Below, one piece after another: positions 7,056 through 14,755 of a stretch of DNA of 37,418 nt (position 1 is the stretch's first letter; each line of letters opens with the position of its first letter). Source of the DNA: an uncultured Selenomonadales bacterium. Lineage in GTDB: Bacteria > Bacillota > Negativicutes > Selenomonadales > Selenomonadaceae. Below the pieces are notes generated by a model. It was not told where the DNA came from and did no database searches. It was given only the letters and a program-made list of their open reading frames with translations. The position numbers and the translations under genes were made by a program. The stretch covers positions 1 to 37,418 of the forward strand of contig CAMUZU010000021.1 of assembly GCA_947165295.1 (NCBI GenBank), written 5' to 3'.

Positions 7056-8726
7056 TCAAACGACAACAACGAACTTGTTTTCGTCGCCGTCAATCATGTA
7101 CTTCTTTTCGCGCACGCTGTCAAAAATCTGTCGCAGGCGCGGGCTAATGTTTGCGTCGAGCGGGCTGAGTGCTTTGCCGTTGTCGCGGAAAATTATCGTC
7201 ATCGAGTTTTCGGCCGGGATAATCGAAATCTCCAGCTGAAACGGTTTTTCGTTGCGGAAAGCGTACGCGTGAAACAGTTCCGAAATTAAAGCCGTCAAAA
7301 AGTTTTTGCGTCCGAGCGGGAAGTTCGTCCGCGAAAAATATTTTTCCAGTGACTTCGACAGCGCGCCGAAATTTTCTTTCGCGGCGGGTGTGTCGAAGCA
7401 GAACTGTTGAGCCAACTTCTGCGGGTCGATTAACAGCAAACCGAATTTGTTTCGCGTCAACAGCTTGTTCAAAAGCAACGCGACGACGAACGACAATCCG
7501 ACGCCCAACCACATTTGCCACTGACCGTACACGCCCGCGAACATGCCCGCGCTTGGCAAGACCAACAGCAACAGGAACTTCAACAGCGCGCCGAAGTTGA
7601 GCCGTTCAATGTAAATGTAATAGTTCGAGAACATCAGCACGACGCCCAAAAACACCGTGAACGGCAGGAAAATTCTTGCGGCAAGCACACAGTCCGCGTA
7701 AAGAACTTGTTCGCGGTTGACGCCGAACAGTCCCGGCAAAAACTCCGCGAATACGAAGCCGAACACGATTATCGCAAGCGTCACGGCGATTGTCGACGAA
7801 ATTCCAAGCCGCATTGTCTTCGCCACGGAATGAAGCGCGCCCTCCGCGTGATACTGACAGATCATCGGTTGCAGGCAATCGACAATGCCCGTGTAAATCG
7901 TAATCAGCAGCGTGACCAAATTGATTATGACCGTGACGACAATCAGGTTGTTTTCGCCGAAACGCCACAGCGTGAACTGCGCGAAAATCAGCGGCAACAG
8001 CGTCAAGCACAGCGTGTCCATCGAGTGATACCAGCTGTAGAAAATTCCTTGCGCGAATTCGCGGTTGTTCCAGTAGCGCACGAACTTGAGCTGACATTTC
8101 TTCGAGAACAGATACGGCACGTGCCACAGGAAGCTGACCAGGTTGCCGATTGTCGTCGCAATGCCGATACCGATAACGCCGAACTGTTGACCGAGCAAGA
8201 CGTCAAGCACAACGTTGACGACGAACATCGCCGCCGACGCTTTGACGCAAACATTTTCTTCGCCTTCGGCAATGTAAATCGTGTAGAAGTAAATGTTGAG
8301 CATCATTGGCAGCGACAGGAACATAAGCCCGTGATAGTAGTCGAGCGCGTAAGTCATAAGCTCCGGCGAAATTTTCCACACGGACAAAATCTGCTTGTCG
8401 AACGCGACGAACACAATCGTCAACAAGACGCCCAACGCAACCGCGCCAATCGTGCCCATGCCGAAAAGATCGTTCGCCTTGTCGCGGTCGTTGTGACCTT
8501 TGGCGTACGAAAACATCATCGCCAGCCCGTCGGCAACCATGTAACTCAAGAAAGACACGAGCGTCACAATCGGCGACACGAGCGTCATTGCCGCAACCGC
8601 GTCTTCGCCTATGAATTGTCCCGCGACAATGTTGTCCGTCAATATCAGGACGTAAGAAATTGACATTGACGCCAGCGACGCCACGAAGACCGACCGAAAG
8701 CGTTTGCCGATAACCGTTTGAGCCAC
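7056..8726 (-). CDS. MATE-family transporter with C-terminal ATPase-like domain
   Basis: 556 aa. Residues 1-430 form a twelve-helix MATE-type (multidrug/oligosaccharide/lipid flippase superfamily) membrane domain. Residues about 440-556 are soluble and resemble a histidine-kinase/anti-sigma type ATP-binding fold: LISELFHAYAFRN looks like the N-box helix (the E then A/N pattern), and FRDNGKALSP like the G1 box (DNG). This suggests gated transport or a regulatory kinase fused to a transporter; activity cannot be judged from sequence. The start is GTG at 8726 with GGAGG 8 nt upstream and an extended -10 promoter at 8761-8769. Its last 131 bp are duplicated downstream. Confidence 0.85.
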   Translation of the reverse strand: MAQTVIGKRFRSVFVASLASMSISYVLILTDNIVAGQFIGEDAVAAMTLVSPIVTLVSFLSYMVADGLAMMFSYAKGHNDRDKANDLFGMGTIGAVALGVLLTIVFVAFDKQILSVWKISPELMTYALDYYHGLMFLSLPMMLNIYFYTIYIAEGEENVCVKASAAMFVVNVVLDVLLGQQFGVIGIGIATTIGNLVSFLWHVPYLFSKKCQLKFVRYWNNREFAQGIFYSWYHSMDTLCLTLLPLIFAQFTLWRFGENNLIVVTVIINLVTLLITIYTGIVDCLQPMICQYHAEGALHSVAKTMRLGISSTIAVTLAIIVFGFVFAEFLPGLFGVNREQVLYADCVLAARIFLPFTVFLGVVLMFSNYYIYIERLNFGALLKFLLLLVLPSAGMFAGVYGQWQMWLGVGLSFVVALLLNKLLTRNKFGLLLIDPQKLAQQFCFDTPAAKENFGALSKSLEKYFSRTNFPLGRKNFLTALISELFHAYAFRNEKPFQLEISIIPAENSMTIIFRDNGKALSPLDANISPRLRQIFDSVREKKYMIDGDENKFVVVV

Positions 8727-8760
8727 GAGTGTTCCCTCCGCAAAATTTTATACGTGCGCG

Positions 8761-8769
8761 ATTATAACA
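8761..8769 (-). promoter_or_regulatory. Extended -10 promoter for the MATE gene
   Basis: The minus strand carries TGTTATAAT (8761-8769), an extended -10 element, about 35 bp before the GTG start. No good -35 element is seen at the usual distance. Confidence 0.55.
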
Positions 8770-8776
8770 TGTTACA

Positions 8777-8810
8777 CAAAAAAAATCCCGCCGAGTGCCC
8801 GACGGGGAAA
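8777..8810 (-). terminator. Rho-independent terminator downstream of pyk
   Basis: On the minus strand a stem of CCCCGTCGG / CGGCGGG type around a short GCACT loop is followed by ATTTTTTTT. It would end transcripts coming from pyk and the GLUG remnant, just before the MATE promoter. Confidence 0.8.
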
Positions 8811-8829
8811 AAATTTTTTCAGCACAGTT

Positions 8830-9030
8830 TCAGTCAACGCGTCCGTTGTTGATGCCGACGAAGCCGCCGCAGGTTTCGTTGCCGTTGACTGTGCCGTTCG
8901 CCGTACAGTTTTGAATCCAGCTACTTTTTTCCGACGAAGCCGAAAAGCCCGCGCAGTTGTTGCCCGCGTTGACGTAAGCCGCAAGTTTGCACAGGTCGCG
9001 AGCCGTCGCAATTCGCCTCATCTCTGACAA
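8830..9030 (-). pseudogene. GLUG-motif adhesin remnant, 66 aa
   Basis: The short frame begins with ATARDLCKLAAYVNAGNNCAGF, which resembles the segment introducing repeats in large surface proteins with GLUG motifs. It passes directly to one GLUG-like unit (NGNETCGGFVGINNGRVD) and stops. Normal proteins of this kind are hundreds to thousands of residues long, so most of the gene appears to be missing. There is no convincing ribosome binding site before the TTG/ATG candidates at 9030/9021. It lies 8 bp after pyk, ahead of the terminator. It could be a small expressed protein, but a decayed fragment is more likely. Confidence 0.5.
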
Positions 9031-9038
9031 CTGAAACC

Positions 9039-10451
9039 TTAAATCGTATGCAAGCGGATTGAACTGGTGCCGCCTTCGCCGTACTTCATGCCCGCAGTTA
9101 AAATGACGAGGTCGCCTTTTTGAACGTAACCGTGTTCAAGCGCGCTTGTCGACGAATACTCAATCATCTGCACGATGTCGAGCCACGGCGTGCCGGAAAT
9201 TGGGAAGACGCCCCAACGCAAGTTCAAATGCCGCGCCACTTGATCGGTCTGCGTGAAGGCGATAATCGGCGCTTTCGGGCGATACTTCGAGACGACACGC
9301 GTCGTGTAACCCGAACGAGTCGGTGTGATAATTGCCGCCGCGCTGAGTTCGTAGCCGAGCTGAACCGTCGCGTGCGCAATGGCGTCCGTGTGCGAATGTT
9401 TGTGCTCCATGCCCTTGCCGAGGAAAATCTCTTTGTATTCGAGCGACTCTTCGATACGCAGGGCGATTTGATTCATCATTGACGCCGCTTCGACGGGGTA
9501 CTTGCCGCCCGCAGTTTCGCCGCTGAGCATGATTGCATCCGCGCCGTCGAGAATCGCGTTGCCGACGTCCGAAACTTCCGCACGCGTGGGACGCGGATTG
9601 GTCGTCATTGATTCGAGCATTTGCGTCGCGACGACGACGGGCTTGCCGACGGCGTTACACTTCTTGATAATTTGCTTCTGGATAATCGGAACGTCTTCGG
9701 CGGGAATTTCGACGCCGAGGTCACCGCGGGCAACCATGATACCGTCGCTGGCTTCGATAATCGCGTCGATGTTCTTGACGCCTTCAAGGTTTTCGATTTT
9801 GGAAATAATTTCCATGTGGCCGCCGTTGTCGACGATAAGCTTGCGAATTTCTTCAACGTCCGAGGCGCGCTGAATGAAACTTGCCGCGACAAAGTCCATG
9901 TCGTTTTCAATGCCGAAGAGAATATCTTTGGCGTCCTGTTCGCTGACGGCGGGAAGTCCCAACGAAACTCCGGGCGCGGCGACGCGTTTGCGACTGCTCA
10001 TCTTGCCGCTGTTAAGAATCGTCGTGTGAATGTCCTTGCCGACAATCGCGTCAACTTTGAGTTCGACAAGCCCGTCGTTGAGCAAAAGTTTGTCGCCCGC
10101 TTTAACTTCGGTGTACAGCAATTTGTGATTGACGGTTGCTTGAGTTTCGTCGCCGAGAATGTCTTTATTGACGAGCGTGAACTTGTTGCCTTCGACGAGC
10201 TGAACCGCGCCGTCTTTGAATTCGCCGAGTCGCATTTCGGGGCCTTTGGTGTCGAGAATCAGCGCGATAATCTTGCCCGCCTTTTGAGCCGCAGCTTTGA
10301 CCGCGTCGATGCGTTTCTTGTGACCGGCGTGGTCGCCGTGCGAAAAGTTGAAACGAGCCGCGTTCATGCCGTGTTCAATCAGGCCGTCGAGGACGCCCGG
10401 CGCGTCGGTTGCGGGGCCTTGCGTGCAAATAATCTTGGTTTTCTTAAGCAT
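9039..10451 (-). CDS. pyk: Pyruvate kinase
   Basis: Glycolytic enzyme converting phosphoenolpyruvate and ADP to pyruvate and ATP; cytoplasmic, 470 aa. Visible signatures are KIICTQGPAT at the N-terminus, NAARFNFSHG, LDTKGPEMR, the active-site block (ISKIENLEGVKNID, IMVARGDLGVEIP) and the K/Mg site MLESMTTNPRPTRAEVSDV. The C-terminal domain is the normal allosteric domain; the extra PEP-utiliser domain found in many Bacillus-type enzymes is absent. ATG at 10451 has GGAGG 8 nt upstream. It has its own promoter at 10480-10508. Confidence 0.98.
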   Translation of the reverse strand: MLKKTKIICTQGPATDAPGVLDGLIEHGMNAARFNFSHGDHAGHKKRIDAVKAAAQKAGKIIALILDTKGPEMRLGEFKDGAVQLVEGNKFTLVNKDILGDETQATVNHKLLYTEVKAGDKLLLNDGLVELKVDAIVGKDIHTTILNSGKMSSRKRVAAPGVSLGLPAVSEQDAKDILFGIENDMDFVAASFIQRASDVEEIRKLIVDNGGHMEIISKIENLEGVKNIDAIIEASDGIMVARGDLGVEIPAEDVPIIQKQIIKKCNAVGKPVVVATQMLESMTTNPRPTRAEVSDVGNAILDGADAIMLSGETAGGKYPVEAASMMNQIALRIEESLEYKEIFLGKGMEHKHSHTDAIAHATVQLGYELSAAAIITPTRSGYTTRVVSKYRPKAPIIAFTQTDQVARHLNLRWGVFPISGTPWLDIVQMIEYSSTSALEHGYVQKGDLVILTAGMKYGEGGTSSIRLHTI

Positions 10452-10479
10452 GACATCAACCTCCGAAGAAATTTTTTTC

Positions 10480-10508
10480 AGTATACGTTACTTGCAATTG
10501 AAAGTAAA
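10480..10508 (-). promoter_or_regulatory. Promoter for pyk
   Basis: Minus-strand TTTACT (10503-10508), 17-bp spacer, TATACT (10480-10485), about 29 bp upstream of the pyk start codon. Confidence 0.6.
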
Positions 10509-10524
10509 GCCGCAACGGTAAACA

Positions 10525-10711
10525 GGCCGTCATGGATGACGGCCGCCGCCCGCAGTTGATACAGGATGTATCACCTGCGGGCTGTTTTCTTTTGGGTAAC
10601 GTGGACGTTGCATCCAATTTGATTTAACGTTGTTGCTCCGATTAGCGAATCGGTCAACCAAACTGTTCCCCCGCTTTTAAAGCGGGTCTTTTGCGCCAAA
10701 AGAAAAGTAAC
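10525..10711. repeat. Composite palindromic intergenic repeat, copy 2 (interrupted)
   Basis: Contains the palindrome GGCCGTCATGGATGACGGCC (10525-10544). Next is a long hairpin GCCCGCAG-t-TGATACA-gga-TGTATCA-c-CTGCGGGC (10548-10582), which is followed by TGTTTTCTTTT and so resembles a plus-strand terminator. A left arm TTTTCTTTTGGGTAAC (10585-10600) and a right arm CAAAAGAAAAGTAAC (10697-10711) are the two halves of the inverted repeat found intact at 1419-1454. Here they are separated by about 100 bp that includes another repeat (10652-10688). Confidence 0.8.
10652..10688 (-). repeat. Second intergenic repeat family, copy a
   Basis: Minus-strand unit of the form CCCGCTTTAAAAGCGGG followed by GGAACAGTTTGGTTGACC. 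Related copies are at 15514-15553 (minus), 18932-18990 (plus) and 23562-23620 (plus). Confidence 0.8.
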
Positions 10712-10733
10712 ACAGCACTCACGAATTACGCAT

Positions 10734-10764
10734 AAAAAAATCCCGTCAACCGAAGTCAACGGGA
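10734..10764 (-). terminator. Duplicated terminator hairpin
   Basis: Minus-strand CCCGTTGACTTCGGTTGACGGG followed by ATTTTTTT. It is nearly the same hairpin as the one at 10815-10845. The DNA between them also partly repeats: GTGACGTTGCATCCAATT here matches GTGGACGTTGCATCCAATT at about 10601. Confidence 0.75.
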
Positions 10765-10814
10765 GCAACGTGACGTTGCATCCAATTGGTGTAACCCGCG
10801 ACGTTTTCGTCAAC

Positions 10815-10845
10815 AAAAAATCCCGCCGACCGAAGTCAACGGGAA
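10815..10845 (-). terminator. Terminator of the 69-aa peptide gene
   Basis: Minus-strand CCCGTTGACTTCGGTCGGCGGG hairpin followed by ATTTTTTG, starting a few bases after the stop codon of the peptide gene at 10850. Confidence 0.85.
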
Positions 10846-10849
10846 TTTC

Positions 10850-11059
10850 TTACTGCTTGTCGTTGAAGCTTGTGGGACGCGGTCTTTTAAGTCCGCCCGC
10901 CGCCGCCACAAGGTCAAGCTCTTCAAGCGAAAGTTCTTCGTTGCGCTCTTCGAGGATTGCTTGCCGACGCAACTTCAGCTTGAGCAGGAGGCTGTCCTTT
11001 ACATTGCTGAACTGCGAAAAATCTACGTCCGCCAATCTTTCTTCTACCGTCTTTGTCAT
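10850..11059 (-). CDS. Leader-like small peptide, 69 aa (VAAAGG motif)
   Basis: Small protein with a charged helical N-terminus (MTKTVEERLADVDFSQF...), then ELSLEELDLVAAAGG at about residues 43-57, and a short basic tail of about 12 residues (LKRPRPTSFNDKQ). The L-S-x-E-E-L-x-x-V-A-A-A-G-G block is a variant of the double-glycine leader motif, so this may be a RiPP or exported-peptide precursor. The tail after GG is very short and lacks Cys, Ser/Thr clusters or aromatic repeats. ATG 11059 has AAAGGAGC upstream. It is monocistronic between its own -10 element (11090-11095) and terminator. No maturation enzyme is adjacent, so its function is unassigned. Confidence 0.7.
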   Translation of the reverse strand: MTKTVEERLADVDFSQFSNVKDSLLLKLKLRRQAILEERNEELSLEELDLVAAAGGLKRPRPTSFNDKQ

Positions 11060-11089
11060 TTTGAATCGCTCCTTTGTTGTCGTTTGCTC

Positions 11090-11095
11090 ATTATA
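11090..11095 (-). promoter_or_regulatory. -10 element for the 69-aa peptide gene
   Basis: Minus-strand TATAAT at 11090-11095, about 31 bp before the start codon. No clear -35 at 16-18 bp. It is divergent from the htpX promoter, whose -35 begins about 50 bp away. Confidence 0.5.
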
Positions 11096-11145
11096 CGCCG
11101 CACGAACGATTTTGTTACACATCCGACGAAAAATTTTTTGCGGGC

Positions 11146-11174
11146 TTGTCGAACGGGCGTAACGAATTTATAAT
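11146..11174 (+). promoter_or_regulatory. Promoter for htpX
   Basis: TTGTCG (11146-11151), 17-bp spacer, TATAAT (11169-11174); the start codon of htpX is 33 bp further on. Confidence 0.75.
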
Positions 11175-11207
11175 CCGTGCGTACAAGTTTTAAAAGGAGG
11201 AATTCGC

Positions 11208-12077
11208 ATGAACATTTTCAAGACGTTTGTGTTAATGGCAATGCTCACGGGCTTGATGGTCGCTATCGGCGGCATGATTGGCAATTCGACGGGCGCAATG
11301 ATTATGCTTGTAATTTCGTTGGGCATGAACTTTGCAACTTACTGGTTCAGCGATTCGATTGTGCTCAACAGTTACAACGCACGCGAAATTTCCCGCGAAG
11401 ACTCGCCGCAACTTTATGACATTGTCGAGAAACTCGCCGCCAACGCGAACTTGCCCATGCCGCGTGTTTACGTGATTGACAGTGCCGCGCCGAATGCTTT
11501 TGCGACGGGCAGAAACCCCGACAACGCCGCAGTCGCCGTGACGACGGGCTTAATGAAAGCTCTTGACTACAACGAAATTTCGGGCGTGTTGGGTCACGAA
11601 TTGGCGCACGTCAAACACCGCGACATTTTGATTGGGACGATTGCCGCGTCAATGGCGGGCGTCATTTCGTTGGTTGCCGACATTGTGCAATGGGGCGCAA
11701 TTTTCGGCACGCGTGACGACGACGAAGACAACGGCGGGATTGTCGGCTTCCTGTTGACGGTTATTGTCGCGCCGCTTGCCGCCATGTTGATTCAGCTTGC
11801 CGTGTCTCGTTCACGCGAATACGACGCGGACAAAACCGGCGGCGAAATTTGCGGCAACCCGCTGTATCTTGCCTCCGCGCTGGAAAAGATTGAGTATTAC
11901 GCCGCGAACTATGACCCGATGCCTCAGGCGGGAACTGCCACGGCGCACATGTTCATAATCAATCCGCTTGAGAACTCCAAGAAGGCGTTGAAGAATTTGT
12001 TTTCGACGCACCCCGACACCGACGACCGAATCGCTCACCTGCGCGAACAGGCACGCGACATGCGCTTGCCCGCGTGA
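11208..12077 (+). CDS. htpX: HtpX-type membrane zinc metalloprotease (M48)
   Basis: Membrane-bound protease of the M48 family that degrades misfolded membrane proteins. 289 aa, the usual length. There are two N-terminal membrane segments (about 5-25 and 28-48), the zinc site HELAH at residues 130-134 followed by VKHRD, further membrane segments (about 140-205), and the third-ligand region SRSREYDADKTGGEI. AAAAGGAGG lies 8 nt before the ATG. It is a single plus-strand gene with its own promoter and a terminator shared with the convergent glycosyltransferase. Confidence 0.95.
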   Translation: MNIFKTFVLMAMLTGLMVAIGGMIGNSTGAMIMLVISLGMNFATYWFSDSIVLNSYNAREISREDSPQLYDIVEKLAANANLPMPRVYVIDSAAPNAFATGRNPDNAAVAVTTGLMKALDYNEISGVLGHELAHVKHRDILIGTIAASMAGVISLVADIVQWGAIFGTRDDDEDNGGIVGFLLTVIVAPLAAMLIQLAVSRSREYDADKTGGEICGNPLYLASALEKIEYYAANYDPMPQAGTATAHMFIINPLENSKKALKNLFSTHPDTDDRIAHLREQARDMRLPA

Positions 12078-12082
12078 CGGTC

Positions 12083-12119
12083 AAAAAAAAGTCCCCGCCA
12101 ACTTCGACGGGGATTTTTT
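12083..12119. terminator. Bidirectional terminator between htpX and the GT2 gene
   Basis: AAAAAAAA-GTCCCCGCC-aacttc-GACGGGGAT-TTTTT: a stem with A and T tracts on either side, so it can serve both convergent genes. The 3' end of the glycosyltransferase gene overlaps its T tract. Confidence 0.85.
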
Positions 12120-13371
12120 AATACGTGCGTTTCTTGACAAAATCGTCGTAACTCATTGAACGCGTGTGTTTGGTGTGCGCCCACTCGTGTTCGTTGCGGT
12201 GAATGAACCCAATGAAGATTATCGGTATCCACGAATAAATAAACAGCGGATAAAACAGCAGGTACCACCACGACTTAAGCTTTGCGCGAACTTTCAGCAG
12301 GATAATCATCGGCAGGACGTATTGCGCAATCATGATCACGATTAAAATCTGCGACGGCATGACCGAATAAATGTTCGTGTACAGCGCGCCGACCGCCAGT
12401 TGAATGTAACTCATCAGGAAGAAAAACGACGACAGCATCAGGAAATGCGGTTGCAACAGATACAAACAGCCGTCGAACATGCGAATATCTTTTCGCCGCC
12501 AACCTTCGCGAAGCATCTTCGGGATAAATCTGTGCGCCACGTCGAATTGACCTTGCGCCCAACGTTTCCGCTGTGTCCACGACTGCGCGAACGTCAACGG
12601 CTTTTCGTCGTAAACAATCGCGTCGTGCGCCCACGTCGTCTTCATGCCTTCGGCAAGCGACTTCATTGTAAACTCCATATCTTCGGTTAAGCACGTCGCC
12701 CGCCAGCCGTGTTTCTTGAGCACGTCAAGGGTAATGCACATGCCCGTTCCGCCGAGGACAGCCGACAAGCCGATATTCGTTTTGGCGAGGTGTGACACGT
12801 AATCGATAACCCAAAAGGCAATTGCGAACGTGCCGCTGACCCACGTGTCGTAAGGATTTTTCGCGTCAAGGAAGCCTTGAATAATTTTGTCGCCCTTGCA
12901 CAGCCGATTGTTCATCTCGAACAGAAATTTCGGGTGAACCAGATTGTCCGCGTCGAAAATCGCAACGGCGTCATAAACTTGCCCGCGAGCCTCCATGTCG
13001 AAAAGTTTCTCGAACATCCACTCCAGCGCGAAGCCTTTGGACTTTTTGTTTTCGTCGACGCGGCGACAAACAATCGCTCCGGCACGTTCGGCAATTTCGG
13101 CGGTGTTGTCCGTGCAGTTGTCCGCGATAACGAAAATGTCGTACAGTTCGTCGGGATATTCCAGCGACTTCAGATTTTTAATCAGCGGCTCGATAACCGC
13201 GCTTTCGTTGTGCGCCGCGACAATCACGGCGAATTTTTTTTGCGGAGTTTGGATTTTGACTTCGCGCCGTCGCCACATGCCGAAAAAACCGATCAAGCAC
13301 AGGTAAAACGTAAACACGAACAGTACCACTTGCAGCGGCACCATGAGAACATCCAACGGGTAATTAAACAT
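12118..13371 (-). CDS. Family 2 glycosyltransferase, membrane-anchored
   Basis: 417-aa processive-type GT2 enzyme. One N-terminal membrane helix (about 10-30) is followed by a cytoplasmic GT-A domain. Within this are VAAHNES at 51-57, the nucleotide-sugar/metal site DAD (140-142), the acceptor/catalytic TED (229-231) and QRKRW (267-271). Four C-terminal membrane helices follow. The organisation is that of cellulose/hyaluronan/poly-GlcNAc synthase relatives. It probably makes or extends an envelope polysaccharide from a UDP-sugar, but the substrate cannot be read from the sequence. It is downstream of pssA with a 21-bp gap, in an envelope gene run. Confidence 0.88.
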   Translation of the reverse strand: MFNYPLDVLMVPLQVVLFVFTFYLCLIGFFGMWRRREVKIQTPQKKFAVIVAAHNESAVIEPLIKNLKSLEYPDELYDIFVIADNCTDNTAEIAERAGAIVCRRVDENKKSKGFALEWMFEKLFDMEARGQVYDAVAIFDADNLVHPKFLFEMNNRLCKGDKIIQGFLDAKNPYDTWVSGTFAIAFWVIDYVSHLAKTNIGLSAVLGGTGMCITLDVLKKHGWRATCLTEDMEFTMKSLAEGMKTTWAHDAIVYDEKPLTFAQSWTQRKRWAQGQFDVAHRFIPKMLREGWRRKDIRMFDGCLYLLQPHFLMLSSFFFLMSYIQLAVGALYTNIYSVMPSQILIVIMIAQYVLPMIILLKVRAKLKSWWYLLFYPLFIYSWIPIIFIGFIHRNEHEWAHTKHTRSMSYDDFVKKRTY

Positions 13372-13392
13372 TTGTTTTGCCTGCCTCGGTTG

Positions 13393-14097
13393 TCAAAGTT
13401 TGTCGCGTGTCATGAGCGTTATCAGCGAATTGACGATGCCGAAGACCGCGTAAGTTGCGAACACCGCCGTCAACACGCCTTGAACGGGAACTTCCCGCGC
13501 AATGTAAATTATGCCCGCGAACAGAGCCGCCGCGAAAATTTTTGCGACGAGGAAAAGTTTTTCGCCGCCGCCTTTGAAGTCGGGATAATGCACGTGGCTG
13601 ACCATCAAGTACGCGACGATTATCACGGTTATCGGGTAGACGAGCCCGAAGTTTTCGGGGCGAACGTCCAGCGCAAGGAACAACAGCGTCGTCGTCGCGA
13701 CAATGCAGCCGCCCGCAGGTATCGCCAAACCCATGAAGAAGCCGTGCACGACGCTTGTGTTGACGTTGAACCTTGCAAGCCGCCACATGCCGCACAGCGC
13801 GAAGATTATCGCCGCCGCCTTGCCGAGCAAACCGAAGTTGTGCATACAGAACGCGTACGCCAAAAACGCGGGTGCCACGCCGAACGAGCCGAGGTCGCAC
13901 AGCGAATCCATTTCCTTGCCAAGCTCCGACGTGGCGTTGAGTGCGCGGGCAACTCGACCGTCCATGCCGTCGGCAATCAAAGCGATCAATATGAATATCG
14001 ACGCGTTGAAGTAATCGCCTTCGTATGTCGCCAAAATCGAACACATGCCGAAAAATAAATTCGCCGCCGTGCAAGCGTTCGGCAAAATCCACTTCAT
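13393..14097 (-). CDS. pssA: CDP-diacylglycerol-serine O-phosphatidyltransferase
   Basis: Integral membrane enzyme joining CDP-diacylglycerol and L-serine to make phosphatidylserine. 234 aa, with the CDP-alcohol phosphatidyltransferase motif D-G-x2-A-R-x8-G-x3-D-x3-D seen at residues 46-68 (DGRVAR ... GKEMDSLCD). The chosen start is ATG 14097, preceded by GAGGTGA; the frame extends three codons upstream to a GTG. Its partner psd lies immediately upstream with a 10-bp gap, so the two genes together make phosphatidylethanolamine. Confidence 0.95.
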   Translation of the reverse strand: MKWILPNACTAANLFFGMCSILATYEGDYFNASIFILIALIADGMDGRVARALNATSELGKEMDSLCDLGSFGVAPAFLAYAFCMHNFGLLGKAAAIIFALCGMWRLARFNVNTSVVHGFFMGLAIPAGGCIVATTTLLFLALDVRPENFGLVYPITVIIVAYLMVSHVHYPDFKGGGEKLFLVAKIFAAALFAGIIYIAREVPVQGVLTAVFATYAVFGIVNSLITLMTRDKL

Positions 14098-14107
14098 AAC
14101 CGTCACC

Positions 14108-14743
14108 TCACCGAATCCGCCCGATAATCGATTCGCCGCCGCGGACTTTGTCGCCCTTTTTGACGAGAATCTCGACGTTGTCGGGAACGACCAGCTCCGT
14201 GCACGAGCCGAAACGAATCAAGCCGTAAAGTTCGCCTTTTTCAAGTTTGTCGTCAAGCGTGACCCAACTGACGATTCGCCGCGCCAAAATGCCCGCAACT
14301 TGCGTGACCGTCACGCGAAGCCTGTCGTTTTCGATGCCGATTAAATGTCGCTCATTCTCGAAGCCGACCGAATCTTTGTACGCGGGACGAAATCTGCCGC
14401 AGACGTACTTTTGAATTTTAATTTCGCCGGCAATGGGACTGCGGTTGACATGCACGTCGAACACCGACAGAAAAATTATCACCTTGCGACAATGCCCGTT
14501 GACAAAGTCGTCGTCGTCGACCTCCGTCACGTCTTGAACCGTTCCGTCGGCGGGCGACACGATTAAGTTTTCGTCGGCGGGAATTGTGCGCTTCGGGTTG
14601 CGGAAAAAATAAATGCAGTAACACGCGAGCACGGCGGGCACAATCGCGGCGTACGGGTGAATCAGCACGCCGAGAAAAATCGCCACGAGGAGCGCGACGC
14701 CCGCGAAGTAAAAGCCTTCCTTGATGATGCTCAAAATTATCAC
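14108..14743 (-). CDS. psd: Phosphatidylserine decarboxylase (short form)
   Basis: Converts phosphatidylserine to phosphatidylethanolamine. 211 aa, the short class; two hydrophobic stretches at the N-terminus (about 12-48) anchor it. The self-cleavage site is RFGSC (177-181): cleavage between Gly179 and Ser180 would generate the pyruvoyl group. The FDVHVNRSPIAG block carries the conserved His. The start is uncertain: GTG 14743 has GGAG only one base upstream, while TTG 14734 has it at about 10 nt. It lies between the TagA/WecG-type gene and pssA. Confidence 0.93.
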   Translation of the reverse strand: MIILSIIKEGFYFAGVALLVAIFLGVLIHPYAAIVPAVLACYCIYFFRNPKRTIPADENLIVSPADGTVQDVTEVDDDDFVNGHCRKVIIFLSVFDVHVNRSPIAGEIKIQKYVCGRFRPAYKDSVGFENERHLIGIENDRLRVTVTQVAGILARRIVSWVTLDDKLEKGELYGLIRFGSCTELVVPDNVEILVKKGDKVRGGESIIGRIR

Positions 14744-14755
14744 GCTCCAAAATTT

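Noticed and set aside
6883-7289. Overlapping plus-strand frames of 71-118 codons with an internal sequence repeat
   Set aside because: They are antisense shadows of the 131-bp duplication; the coding strand and codon use belong to the MATE gene on the minus strand.
10571-10816. 81-codon minus-strand open frame in the pyk upstream gap
   Set aside because: It spans R1/R2 repeat arms and a terminator, has no ribosome binding site, and its composition follows the repeats rather than a protein.
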